Shown here in pieces: positions 12,480 to 26,658 of a stretch of DNA of 64,000 nucleotides. The stretch comes from Chrysomallon squamiferum. Lineage: Eukaryota; Mollusca; Gastropoda; Neomphalida; Peltospiridae. The position numbers were made by a program, and so were the translations under genes. The stretch lies in assembly GCA_012295275.1 (NCBI GenBank), contig CM022673.1, positions 7,180,311-7,244,310 of the forward strand, read 5' to 3'. Below the pieces are notes generated by a model. It ran no database searches. It was not told the DNA's origin and saw nothing but the letters and a program-made list of their open reading frames with translations. Position 1 is the first letter of the stretch. Every line of letters begins with the position of its first letter.

Positions 12480-13850
12480 AGGGGTTAAGCACGTTTTTCG
12501 GTCTTGTCAAGACCTATACGACCTTTTACTGAAGGACGGATAAGAGTGTACAATTTGTATTAACGACTTTTTACCTTACCGTCCTGTTAATTTTAAAAGA
12601 AGAGCTCCTTTATTGTGAGAAAAAATCCTTTCTTAAAGGTCGGATCATTCGGTTCTATTTGTCTTAACGAATTTTATCAGAGCTCCGTTGCTGCAAGGAT
12701 GAAATCTAGATAAGGATGGTTTTAGAGCTGGTAACCTCCCTTTAAATGCTGAAACAGATAAATTTAAGCTCGGTATTTCTTTAACAGAATGATTTTTTTG
12801 TAAGGATTGTATGTAATATGAAATGAATTTTTTTATTACTTTGCTCTATATGCGATGGTCTTAGTTACGTTTTAAACGTACATATGATTTCTTCTTATGA
12901 ATATTATCAAAGTTTATTTCCATATGAAAAGTTAATTTGAATAATGAATGAAAAAAACATATTTAATGGCATGCATTTTATTTACTAAGTTAGAGAGGCG
13001 CAAAAGCCTTCTTATTTAAGATTATTTTAAATTTTAATTGGTTATTTATTTATTTATTTGTTTTTTATGAAATTTATTTTCATTTTCTATGTTCACTCTT
13101 TTATACGAGTGTAATTATTTATCAATTTTATTTCTAAGCATATGTTTACTGTGTCTCACCCACCTAAATGACAATTATCAATTTACATAAACAATGTATT
13201 ACGTTATGATTTACTGTATGTAACACTTTAATAAACAAATAAATTATCGTCATCGTCATCATCATCATCATCATACGGTACTATTAATCTTCAATTTTTC
13301 AGTAGGATCAGGTTATTCCAAGCAACAGAACTCTGTTACTGCAAAAGCCGGCCTTAATCCGTCTTTTATTGAAGGTTAAATCAGATGACGTAGTTTATCT
13401 GAACGGATTTAAGCATACGATCATGTTATTTTAAGAAGTGAAGTTCTCTTACTGGATTTTGACATTCTTAAGAATTGTTCTGACGTTGTTATATAATCTC
13501 GACGAATTTTACAAAACAGCCATGCTATTTTCGGATTCAGATCTCTTTTGCTGTAAAGACTAAGTATTTCTGAACTTTTATTTAAGAATAGGTTCCGATG
13601 GCGCAATTTGTCATAACACATTTTACGAAACAGAGTTCGTTTATTGCAGGGACTAGATTTTTTTACTTAAGGATTCAGATCATGCTATTTATCGTAAGGA
13701 ATTTTGCCATAGGAAATAACCTTTTCTTATTATAACTACGAGATTTTTTTCTTAAGGATAAATGATACGGTACAATTTATCTTTACAAATTTCTGCGTAT
13801 GTCGATGTTATTCTGATAGTGATGGTTCTGTTACTGTTACGGCTTTGAAT
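12480..13850. repeat. Highly diverged tandem-type repeat, unit about 80-90 bases
   Basis: Related segments recur in the same order: an ATTTGTCTTAACGAATTTTA-like block, then an AGAGCTC-TTTATTGCA block, then a TTTTTCTTAAGGAT block. The clearest copies begin at 13604 (CAATTTGTC), 13685 (CTATTTATC) and 13773 (CAATTTATC), spaced 81 and 88 bases. Weaker copies lie around 12548, 12655, 13310 and 13490. An unrelated AT-rich stretch (about 12800-13280) interrupts the series. It looks like an old satellite fragment. Confidence 0.55.
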
Positions 13851-14394
13851 CACGCTAGAAAAACAAATGTATAAAACGTGTTTCGTGGAAATAAAACATG
13901 TTCATATTAAAGGTTGCTAAATACACATAGTTCACTAACAACGTTATTTTATTGTAGGCATGCACGTTTTACAAATTAACTTTACTTTTAACGAAATGAA
14001 TTCAGTTATTTAGTCGAATACTTTTAAATACTGTCTAGACAGTATACACCCATTTAACAACCAGTTAAATACTCTTTTTTTTATGTCGTGAATGAAAGAC
14101 ACACCAGCAAATCTTATTTAGAAAATTAAAAGTGTTTCAGCAATAACGAAATAACATTTAAATGTTACCCGGCTTTAGCTCAATTCTTATTCAGATTATT
14201 AAATAACTGCATTTGCATATGTAAATCTTTTTATGTATATACGACTGTGTTAGTGCTTTTCCGGGTGCTTACTTACTTCACCAGAAGCAGAAAGACAACA
14301 AAGGTTTATATACCACTCTGATAATGAATCTGGTCCATGATAAAAATTACTGAATAAACGAACGAATTAGTGACTGTCTTATTGACTGACGGAC

Positions 14395-14450
14395 TGAATG
14401 AATGAATGAATGAATGAATAAATGAAAGAATATATGAATGAATGAACACA
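14395..14450. repeat. (GAAT)n microsatellite
   Basis: Interrupted GAAT tetranucleotide repeat. Confidence 0.8.
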
Positions 14451-14648
14451 TGACTAGTGCAATATGAAATAAGACAATAACACACCTATTTCGATTTATT
14501 TATTCATCCACTGTTTTCTTCTCTCTTTTTTCATTTATTTATTTACCACTTTTGTTTCATATCAATATATTTATTTATTTACTTAATTAGTTAATTATAT
14601 TTTTTTTTTTTCAGTTTACTATTTAAATCTATTTTCTTTTTTCTTTTT

Positions 14649-14650
<2 letters not shown>

Positions 14651-14708
<58 letters not shown>
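14651..14708. repeat. (CT)n microsatellite
   Basis: Perfect dinucleotide array of about 57 bases. Confidence 0.95.
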
Positions 14709-14712
<4 letters not shown>

Positions 14713-15235
14713 ATTTAAAAGTAAACGTATTTTCCTACGAAAGATAAATCACGAAGATTTACAGTTTGCGAAATTAAAGGAATCAGATTTCTGTGATACG
14801 TAACGGCGAATCACATTTCATTGAACTTTATCCGCGGGATACGTTTTCTTTCAGAATAACGATTTCTTTTTAACTGAATAGTCGCTTTCAAAGAACATCT
14901 ATTATCTTTGATGATGATGAAGCTAATCTACGCCCTGTTTGATGTGATCAGACAAAAAAAATAAAAAATCTAGTAAAAGAAAACGACGCAGTTGGAACAT
15001 TTAATTGTTTAACTGTAAACTGAAAGGTAATGATTCTGTGCACAAAACTTTCAGTTTTAATCATACGGTAATCGCCAGCAGTGTCTGTGTACCGAAACTA
15101 AAACGAGATGTGACTGTGTGTGTAGATATATGCATATTTGACATTGGTGTGTATTATTATATTAGTATGTGCTGATTCTGTTTATTTTCGATGTCTTTTA
15201 TCTATGCGTGTATGTATATTATTGTGTAGGTTGAA

Positions 15236-15247
15236 TATGTATGTACG

Positions 15248-15294
<47 letters not shown>

Positions 15295-15335
15295 GTGTAT
15301 GTAGGTATGTATGTATGTATGTATGTATATTTGTA
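15236..15335. repeat. (AT)n(GT)n(ATGT)n compound microsatellite
   Basis: Perfect GT array flanked by AT and ATGT units. Confidence 0.9.
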
Positions 15336-15449
15336 TATATGCATATAATATATAGATGTATTTACTATGCCAGTATTAATATTTGTATATACATGTGTAT
15401 ATGAATGAAAGGTTGTTGTTAGTGACAGTATATTTATATATATATATAT

Positions 15450-15830
15450 CATGGCCGTAACTAGACTTTTTGAAATGAGGTAACAACACTTAAATTGGGC
15501 GAGCAGTCTGGGGACTAAATAAATACATTGCATCAGGGCAAGAACCGGACTAAGACTGAAACGCGTGAAAAGGATGATGTATGCCTTAAATCATCAGGTG
15601 TTCGATAAACCTGTTTGATGTCTGATGTCTTTGAAGTCAGTTACGTCTTTCATCGCAACGATGTCGGTGGACTTCAAACGAATTCATTCAGTGCGTATCG
15701 TTTCAATCGGGATGGAGATTTATATTTTATATTTTTAAAATAAAATCTTTGTATAAAAAAAATCAAAAAAGAAATCTTCGATTTCGGTTTGAGTTATTTG
15801 CCGTATTTGCCTCAGTGTAGTTACGGCGAT
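15450..15830. other. Unique intronic segment, possible repeat remnant at its left end
   Basis: The left end (ATGGCCGTAACTAGACTTTT, 15451-15470) resembles, from memory only, the start of a dispersed element common in invertebrate genomes. No reading frame. The remainder is unremarkable. Confidence 0.2.
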
Positions 15831-17384
15831 GTATGTATGTATACACACACACACATCTGTATATAAACACACATTGATTTATTAGTAGCTAAACTGTACG
15901 TGCTACTTTTATTTTAAAAACAGGCGCGATCTATTGTATATTTATTATCGTTTCATTAATATATGTGAATGAATGACTGAGCAATTCAATTAATCTGCGA
16001 ATTAAGCTTTGGAACATAGGTTAGTGTAAAAGTAACCTTCAGCTGACGATTGTTGTCGTAACTCAGTTCTGCTGCAGTCTCCACATTACTTGTCAAAGTG
16101 CTACGTTACTCTCAGTTTCCTATTTTTCTTGGAAAAAAGAACAGTCAAGTCCTTTGGGAAACGTTTTCATTCTCCAAATGTACTTAAAAACGAACATAAA
16201 AGTAAACTTTGAAAATTTGATACTAATTTACTTTTTTTATTTTCTCTTCGTGTCAAAGAAAGCAGTGCAGAATAGAAAAATGTTTCAGAATTAATTGGAA
16301 ATCTCTTTTTACAATTTTTGTTTTCTTGCTTTTTATTAGTATCAATCGCCGTCATCTTTAGCGAAGTTTATTAATTAAATTTAGTTTTGTTCAACTGGGA
16401 ATTACCTGTTTGAGAAATCTGTGCTTTATTTTTGAGAGACGTTAAATAAAAATTTAAAAAGGTATTGGATTAACTTGACAGTTATCATACATTAAAAACT
16501 TAATTATTCTCAAAAATGTGAATAAAAAGTAATAAATGGTGTTAACAAACATTTAAAAAAATTATTATTTGAAAATTGCTATCCACATGAGAAAACTCTT
16601 TGAAAAACATGTTTGTTATTTACAATAATCTTAAAGTGAAAAAATAAATAATAATGATAATAAACAAATGCATTAATTTATTTAGACTACAACAAAGAAC
16701 CAAGCTTAGTAATGACAGATAGACACTTTAAAACTGGAAAAAACCCATTGATTTAGTTCGTATTTGAAACAAAAGCATACTGTTTTATAATAATATCTGT
16801 TTTGCATTTGAAGTGTTTCAAAGGAAATTTCTTTTTTGCACATTTAATGTTAGGTATTTAACAAATTTTAAGCAATAGCCATGCAGAAATGAAACGTTGT
16901 TTAAGTGAAGTTTGAACACGATTCTATGATTCTATTCAGTAATCTTCAATCTTTCACATACGTAAAGTATTTTAATTTTGTCCTTTCTGATATTAAATAT
17001 TAAACTATAATACAAATAAAATACTGAGATGACACCGTACTGCTGATTTAATGCTTCTTTTTTTCTTCTTCTTCTTCTTGTCATTTTTTTTTTATTTTAT
17101 TTTATTTTATTTTTTTTTTTTGTCAATTTTATTTTATTTTTTTTTTTTTTTTTTTTTTTGAATTGCTGTTTCGTAGTGTTTAATTTGGTTAGTTTATTTT
17201 ACTTTCAACTAAGATACGTTTATTTTGTCTTAGATATCTGGTCTTTTGATATTGTCTTTGTTTTCGATCATAACTAGTTCACTTTCACAATCACTTTTTT
17301 TTTTTTTACCCTATTTTTTGACACAAATGTCACAACCACCGCTACATTAACCCCCGTGAGCACAAAAATTAGCTGATCCAAAAA

Positions 17385-17830
17385 TACTGTGGAGGCACGC
17401 AGTGACATTTTTAAAAAGCGAAATCTTCCAAAAGGGACAGTACGTTTTTGCCGATCTGTGATATTTAATGAAAAACTAGGATCACAAAGATCAGGTCTGA
17501 AGATGTATGACATCGTACACGCGGCTGACAGTGCTTTAATGACGCTGCATCAATCACGTCAACAACGTCGAAATAAGCTTTCTTTAACACGCGACCAATT
17601 GCACAAGGCTGCGCCCTGTATGCCTCATCATCGGCGACGAAGACGGTCCGTGACCTGATTACCGCGGGGCTGTTGTCGCTGTAGACGTTTCCCGGAGCAA
17701 AACGGCTTTCCCAGATATGGGTTGTCTCGAGAATACTGCGCTAATTGACATAACCGAATTTAACAGCGTGAAAAATGAGTTGCGTATTGGCAGATGATGA
17801 GTTGCCGGACAGGATTCAGCAATTACAAAA
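17385..17830. other. Complex, CpG-rich intronic island
   Basis: About 450 bases of raised G+C with dense CpG near 17520-17700. Frames on both strands (79-89 codons) show no domain. Candidate conserved noncoding element of the ERG locus. Confidence 0.3.
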
Positions 17831-18168
17831 TATCCTTTTAATCAATCACCTGTTTGTTTTCTTTATTTGATTGTTTGTTTACGTATATATTCGTGTGTAT
17901 TACCTCACCTTTGACTTCATGTATTCATAACAGTTAAAAAATGAAAACAATATTTCGTGCTTCTAATTTCTTTCTTTTATAAGTGTGTGGTCAGAATTTC
18001 CTGTATCTCTGGATTTCTGTCTCTTTCACACAAACCCACACACAAACACAAACACATATGCAGAGAGAGAGGCAGTTACTGAAAGACAGACAGACAAAGA
18101 GACAGAAACAGACGGATAGAAGGGACTGTGAGAGAAACAGATTAACAGATAGACAGAGGGAGGGACAG

Positions 18169-18170
<2 letters not shown>

Positions 18171-18259
<89 letters not shown>
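18171..18259. repeat. (GA)n microsatellite
   Basis: Perfect dinucleotide array of about 89 bases; Arg-Glu frames over it are artefacts. Confidence 0.95.
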
Positions 18260-18262
<3 letters not shown>

Positions 18263-18926
18263 TTCATTATCAATCCATGAATTATATTTGCAAAAGTTAA
18301 AATAAATTAATGATTAAAATAAAACTTTAATGACCCAGAACTGATAAAATAGAAGAAAAAACCCTAAAACAAACAAACAAACAAATAATAATAATAATAA
18401 TTATAATAATAATAATAATAGTAATAATAATAAAACGTAAACGATCCTCTTGAGATATTTTTATTTGTAATAATGTTTTTTTTGTGTTTTTTTTACTACA
18501 AAATAATTTCATTTGAAATTTGATTTTTATATTTCTTGGACCGGTGTGTCGTCACGTAACCATGAAAACATGCAGAATTTCAGAATTCCTAAACAAATAT
18601 TGATTTTATGCAACATTAAATTTCTTTTGCTAAAATAATTCGCAGTTTATGCAAAACGTCAGAATTTACATAGCTTTATGAAATAAAATGTTGCACTGCC
18701 ACGCCAAAATCACTTTTTCACATGAAATACAACTGCACTAAATTTGAACGGAACTTGTTTTCAGTTTGTAAAATACTGAATTGACAAATTGAGTTCAGTG
18801 TTTTTCTGATACTTTTTTTGTTTGTTTTTTGTTTGGATGTTTTTAACCATTCCGTTTCGTGTACCTGTTTGGTTGTCTGACTAGCTATCTATTTTCACTC
18901 ACTAGCTTTTTTCTTCTTCTTCTTCT

Positions 18927-19034
<108 letters not shown>

Positions 19035-19189
19035 TGTTAATTTTGTAAATATATATATTGTTCATTATTTCAATTTCTTCAAATGAAGTTACATTCTGTC
19101 ATCGAACAAAATACATACAAAAAAAAAGAAAAAAAAAAAAAAAAAAAAAATAAAAGAAAAAAAAGAAAGTGAAATATAAAAACACCATA

Positions 19190-19660
19190 CGGTTTATCGT
19201 GCCAGTTAATGAAACCTTCAGAAATCTCTGCTTGAACTCAACACGGCGGATGCAATCTCGAAGAGAGATCTTGTCAGCGCGGACTCAAGATAAATTGCGA
19301 CTGGGGAAGCAAAAAAAAAAAAAAAATAGAAAAAGAAAAACGATCAAGAATTCTACGCGTGGACATTCCTTCGTCTTTGTATTCTGACAAATCTTCTCGA
19401 CGTCCAAGGGCCGTTTTAACAGGCCGTAATATCATTACAGCGCCGGTTTACGCGGCGAGCAAATTGCCCGAGCATTCAGCAAACACACTCCTCTCGTTTA
19501 ATAACAGTTCTCACCCTTCAAATGATATTAGCCACCGGGACAATCATATCAGACCGCCGATGGTTGTTGTCTTTGGACCGCGCGTCTGCTGAATACAAAT
19601 ATTATCCTGATCTCCGGACTAAACATTTGATGCGGTTACGATGAGCGCGATTTCCATGAC

Positions 19661-19692
<32 letters not shown>

Positions 19693-19830
19693 AACCCAAA
19701 ACGAAATCGTCTCGTGGGTTCGGAATTTGTTTAAGTGGGTTAGAGAAAAATACGCCAACTGATGTCATTTGGCCAACACAATCGACCGCGATTCGTTCGG
19801 TGTTCAGAGTCGATGCGGTGGTATTTCGTT
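19190..19830. other. Complex, CpG-rich intronic islands split by A tracts
   Basis: Two blocks (19195-19305 and 19340-19660), plus 19690-19830, have balanced composition and many CpGs and sit between long A tracts (about 19311-19326 and 19661-19689). Frames of 72-77 codons are open but match nothing known. Candidate regulatory DNA just upstream of the first ERG exon seen. Confidence 0.3.
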
Positions 19831-21018
19831 ATTTTGTCAAGAAAGAGAGAGAGAGAAAGAGAAAGAGAAATAAAAGAGATGTGATTTTAGTAGTGAATAA
19901 AAGTTGAAATAATTTGTTACTAGTAATATACGTACATGCATTAGATAATCTTTCATTAAAGTGGGTATTAGGATGAATGTGAATATATTTGTGTTTAAGA
20001 AAGAAAGCGAGAGAGAGAGAGGGAGGGAGGGAGAGAGAGAGAGAAGTAGTGATGTGTATATGTATACATGTGCGTGTATATCTTTGTGTAATTATGATGC
20101 ATGTATGTATTATGTGCGATGTATGTATGTCTGCATGTTTTAATGAATGAACATACATATATCACTCAGGAATCTTTACAAAAAGAACAATTTCTTGGGA
20201 TAACGATATGACGTATCACGTATGACAGCAATAAAATAATGAATTTGTATCTGACTGACATGATGTATAAATATGACAAGCACATTACAGTCTAATGTCA
20301 GTAATACGGTTCTGTATGACACACGGCTATTCAATACTTTTCAAGACTAATAACTTCTGTTACTGACAGGCTAATATCGGAAACATGTTTTCTAGTCATG
20401 TATAAACTCACGTGTTATCAAATACTGGTCTCAGTTTAATCAATGACTTTCACGTAATATTGTCGCTATTAACAGTTTGTTTGAATTTGTGATTATCTTT
20501 ATGACTGTCACTCATACACTCGTACGTTCATTTTCCCTCACATACATGTATGTATTATTACACAACCCCTATATACCATAGTAATATTTCATCTTAAAAA
20601 AAAGTAAGATTTAATTCTAAATAATCATATGGACTTTCCGTCCTAGTGATGTACTATATTTCCAACATTTCCATAAACGAGCCAAATTATGCGACCTCTG
20701 TTTTCTAACTTTATTTCGATTTTATTCTGTCTTTCTTACTCTTAATATTCTTTCTTTCAAATTTTTATTTCTTTATTTTTTTTTACTATAAAGTTGAAAA
20801 ATATGCTTCTTTTGAAATAACGTCAATATAACACGCTCCTGATTACCAAAATCCAATATTTAATTATTTAAAAGTAAATTTGTAGTGACCACAAAGAATC
20901 AACATACGCTAATTGCTATTTCTTGTTCATGTAGAACCCTAAAAAAATACATGAATGAAGTAGCAGCTTACATATTTTACATGTTTATTTTATATAAAGT
21001 GTCATTATTTTATTTTTC

Positions 21019-21152
<134 letters not shown>

Positions 21153-21208
21153 CTGAAACTCTTGTTTTCGTGCTTTTTTTTAAAGAAAAAAAAAGAAAAA
21201 AGGAATAC

Positions 21209-21240
<32 letters not shown>

Positions 21241-21427
21241 ATTAAATAAAATTAAAAAACCAAGAGATAAAATAAACGAAATTCATGCTCAATGATAAAT
21301 TAATTGTGATTATCGTTTGCTGATTATATATATCCTGTACTATTTCACTCAGAAATCGCCATGACAGGGGCGATGTCTGAGTGTTTTAGTCTTTCTTTTC
21401 TTTAAAATAAACTTTATCCTTATGTTT

Positions 21428-21479
21428 TTATTACTACTACTACCACTACTACTACTAGTACTACTACTACTATTACTAC

Positions 21480-21531
<52 letters not shown>

Positions 21532-21532
21532 C
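21428..21532. repeat. (ACT)n(ATT)n microsatellite
   Basis: ACT-type units pass into a perfect ATT array about 90 bases upstream of the first ERG exon. Confidence 0.9.
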
Positions 21533-21623
21533 TGTTGTTTTTGCTGGTGTAGTGTCTATCTGTAGAGTTTTTTGATACATTTTGTCTGTGTGACTTGCTA
21601 TACGAATTGTTTGTTTGTTCCAG

Positions 21624-22402
21624 GCTAAAAGTAAAATCATAATGCTGAAGGTACTGAGGGAGTTCAGAGGACGTGGTCAGACACGACGTGTTTCCGACGA
21701 GTCCAGCAAACTTCATCCTAACAAAGGGAAAGAGAAAAAGGTTCGTTTTTGACTTTTACATTTTGTTGCTACAACTCTTTACTTCTACTACTACTTCTCC
21801 TAATAAATTATACTACAACTACTAGATTCTACTATTATTACTAATGCTACTGCTACTGCTACGTTGCGATTATAATGGTAACAGTGGTAGCAGAAGCTTA
21901 GCTATTAACTGTATCATTTTACGAATATTTTTGATATTTAGATTTACTTCTGAAACTAACCTTTATCGTATTATAATTTGTTTTCAAAATCATCGTCTTT
22001 TATTATAATTATTATTATTATTACATTGTATCATAATTATATTTTACTTATTTTTACTGTATTAATTAATCATAAATTTTATGTATTTATTTATTTTTAT
22101 CATTAATTTTCGTTTACTGCTCTAATTTAGTCGCATTGAGTATTAATCATTAATTTTAATTCAATAACATTTTGCAATCACATACATCTTTTGACTATGT
22201 ATCTCCACATCACACATGTATGTGAAACAAAACAGAAAATGAAAATACAATATCAGATTCTATTTTTGATTATTTCTTTTCTTTGTAGATAGGACATTTC
22301 TTATTTCAAAAGGTATATTACATTTTATAAGAAATGATATTATGGTTCATTTACTGAAAAGGAATAGAAAATTATTTCTGTTCGTCTTTTTAAAATATTT
22401 CA

Positions 22403-22458
<56 letters not shown>

Positions 22459-23417
22459 AACCACATATAATTAGCATAATGCTCTAATTTGGGTGTAATA
22501 TTCTAAAACTAAACAGACAATTAATAAATTAGGTGCTTCATCTAAAAACGAGCTACAAACATTACTTACTGTCGTATTATGTTTTTAACAAGAGTTTCCA
22601 AAAACCAAGAAGAATCTTTTTAACAACTATGACTTTCCTAGGTTGAAATTGTTTAATTTAACCTGGCATCTTGATTCAGATTTCTCTCGTTATTCAGCAG
22701 GACCCGGAGATTCAGAGCGACAAGGACGAGTCGGACGAACACAGCTCAGTGGAGCCGCAGCCGGTGAGCAAACTCCAGCGAGCAAGGACCAAGTTCATCA
22801 TTCTGCATTACTCACCGTTCAAAGCCGTCTGGGACTGGATCATTCTGCTGCTGGTGCTGTACACGGCGGTGCTGACGCCGTATTCTGCAGCGTTCTTGCT
22901 GAACGAGGACGAAATCAAAGTGAAACTGAATCAAGACTCGGAAACTCGCAAGCAGAATGCCCAGGTAGAGTTACGTTCTGATTTAAAGTGTACGTATTGC
23001 GGTACGGCTGGATGGCGAAAATGATGGTGATGCATATGATGACGATGATGATGATGATGATGATGATATCAGTGATGATGATGAGGAGGAGGAGGAGGAG
23101 AAGGAGAAGGATTACTGGTTTTGTTAGCATTACAGTTTATTAAGTGCTCTCAGAAAAACAATCTTTTCGTTATGAAATAATTTAAATGATAATGTTAATA
23201 GAATATAGCAAAATAAAAGAGGTGAAAAGAGAGGTAAAGGATAGAAAAGATTACAAAATACATATAGGTGATGCATAAAATGAATTACAAAAAGCTATAT
23301 ATAACAAAATATCGCATTTACGTTTAGTTTTTTATTTATTTATTTTATTGTTATTATTTACACATAATCGTGGTAATTTACGTTTTACAATAAATAAATA
23401 AGTTTCTGTAAGTGAAT

Positions 23418-23504
<87 letters not shown>

Positions 23505-23811
23505 GGATGGATACCTGTGAAAAGAAGGCTTGAAAAAGAAAATGGAAGACATTATTAAGTCTGTTGTTGTCAACGTAACACTGTTGACGTGTTTCCTGAC
23601 GTAAATCAAGAATGTTTCTAAATGAGAAACAATGTCTGTCTGGTTATTTCCTGTGTCTGTCACTCTTTCATGATTTAGCTAGAGACATCAAGTGGTCACA
23701 ATTAAATCACTTAAGGCTTTGCCCTTTTTACTTTATTGGTTTCTGTTCTTTAATTTTGTTTTCTTCTCTTTTTTATGTGTGTTTGTGTGTGTTTCTTTTT
23801 CCTACTTAAAA

Positions 23812-23849
<38 letters not shown>

Positions 23850-25163
23850 TCTGTTGGTTTCTTAAAACATTTGATTTTAAAATTAACAGATTTGTTGGGG
23901 GTTTTTTTTCCTTGTTTGGCATTGTTTTTTAGTTGTTTTTATTATTTATTTATTTATTTATTTGTTTATTTGTTTATTATTATAAATTATTATTATTACT
24001 TTGTTTTATTTAACTGAATTTTTGTTTTAATTTAGCACTGATTTTTTCTCTCTAATATGTTGGAAAATAAATAAATTTTGAAAGAAAGAATAATGTTAAT
24101 ATTAAACAATTTTCTACATACATTATAATTCGTCATTTATTGTTTTCCAGGCTGGGCATGCTGACCCTCTCGTCATCGTGGACCTCGTCGTCGACATCAT
24201 GTTCATCGTCGACATTCTCATAAACTTCAGGACGACGTTTGTTCAGAATGGCGAGGTTGTCAGCGATCAGCAACAGATCGCCTTCAACTACATCAAAGGC
24301 TGGTTCGTTATCGACACCATTGCTGCTATTCCGTTCGATCTTCTGCTGTTTGGATCGGGAACCAGTGACGTAAGTTCCGACAGTTTCCTTATCACAGATT
24401 CCAGAACTGCATACACAAACACAATTTTGTTACTTGACAAATGTTAGTAATGCTAAAGAGACACAATATCCACTATTACAATTCACAGATTTTACTGAGG
24501 GTTAATAATGCATGTTTATTTTTTTATTGCGTACTCAGTATATGTCCTTTTGCATTTCTTCGGTCAGTAAAGAGTCACAATATTCATCAGGATTATAATT
24601 CATAGATGTTACTGTCGGTTAATATATGGCTTATTTTTCTACAACGTACTCAATATAAGCCATTTTGCAAATCTTCAGTCAGCATTTTTGTGTAACAATT
24701 CTGAGGTTATTACGACTTGCTTATTGCTGGAAGGTCGAAATTGTTCATTTGTCGTGCCTCTTGTCAGCATCTCTAAGTCTGACTTATTAACTCAAACCAC
24801 AAATTTAAAGAATACGTAATTATAGACAATTTTGTCAAAAACCACTGCAAACATTTGTTCATAATTTCTTTATATATAGAACTGATTATTATCATCATCA
24901 TCATATTACTATTATTATTTATTTATTTATTAATTAATTTATTTATTTATCTATCTATTCATTTATTTATTTACTTATTTTATTTTATTTTTTCTTGGGT
25001 GAAGTTTTGTTAAATTATATTCATGCAGTCTTATTCGACAATGGAAATAAGAAGTGAAAATCTATTCATATGTAAAATAAAAAATGAATATTTTTTTCAA
25101 ACGAGCTACAGAACTGCAGCAATAGCAGCATGATGTAAATCGTGACTGTGACTGATATATAGC

Positions 25164-25195
<32 letters not shown>

Positions 25196-26535
25196 CAGCA
25201 GCAGCAGCAGTAACAGGCTGTAGCAGTAGCAGCAGTTGTAGCAGTAGTAAAAGTAGTTGATGTTATTGTTACTGCTGTAGTAATAAAGGCTAAAATATTC
25301 TAACGTTTTAATCATATTCAGATTCACCATTTGGAAACTATTTTCAGAACTTTATATTGGTTCTTTCTTTCCTTCTATACTTTGTTTAACATTTTACATT
25401 ATCAGCCTCATTTATTCATGTACACTGTACTTTGCTGCATGTTTCTATTTATTCTTGCTGGTAGACTTAATAAAAAAACAAAAACACTTTCTAAAACTGG
25501 AAAAGGAGAGAGAGAGAGAGAGGAGAAAAAAAATAATAACCTCTAAGTGACGAACAGCTCTGAAAGAACGCACGACATTCTGAGGTTAAAACTTTGACAA
25601 CTTAAATGAGCCGAAGAACAGGCTTTAACGATCCAACAGCTTTCTGGAAGTTTCCGTCGACCAGTAATTGTTCAGACTCGACATATATGACGTTGCTGGT
25701 TGCGGTGTTTCGGTAGGGGAGCTGTGTCTGTCGGCGAGCTGACCAATCACGCAATTGGCCGTTCTGTTACGGACCATACGCCTAAAACATGAGAGTGAAT
25801 GCAGGGAATTAAATTAGCTAAATGGAGTTGGTAGAAACAGTCGACAGCACAAATGTTTGATTTTGCTTTGCAGGGTGTAGTCCAAATGGAATTCCTTCTT
25901 CACGATCAGAAAATATAATTATTTCATTTTGCCAATATTTCTAAATTATTCAAAGTAATTATGTAAAGTAGGGTTTTACTGTTTCTCTTTTCTTTACACA
26001 TCAATGGAATTTTTGTTCTTTTCATTTAAACATATTTTTGGAAAAAATTTAATTGATAAATAAAGAATGAAGAAAGAAAAGAAAATCTTTATTAGTTGTT
26101 TTTGTGTGTGTGTGTGTATTTTTTTCAGTAATTGATTAATTCTGTTTTAAAAGCAATTTTATTTTAATTTTATTATTCTGTTATTATAAATATAATTTTT
26201 TTATTTTTGAAATTTAATTGTTATCAAGATCAGAAAAATGAAATGTTACGAAAATGCTGACGTATAAAAAACAAAAAACAAAACAAATAAAATAAAATAA
26301 TTACTGATTTCTACTTACAACTCGCAAATGTTAATTAAATGTACAAGTGATTTCTTTATTTCTTTTTCTTTTTTACTTAATTGCTTGTATGTCTGCATTA
26401 ATGTAACTGACAATTTGTGTATGTGTGGCAGTGGGAGTGGATAGTTGTATGCATATATAAATTTGTATGTCTGATAAAGATGTATATAATTTGTATGTAC
26501 TGATAGAGATGTGTGTGTGTATGTGTATGTACGTA

Positions 26536-26568
<33 letters not shown>

Positions 26569-26573
26569 GTATG

Positions 26574-26658
<85 letters not shown>

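Noticed and set aside
17389-17658. 89-codon frame in a G+C-rich island
   Set aside because: No start or splice context, no domain, and the opposite strand is also open; probably noncoding.
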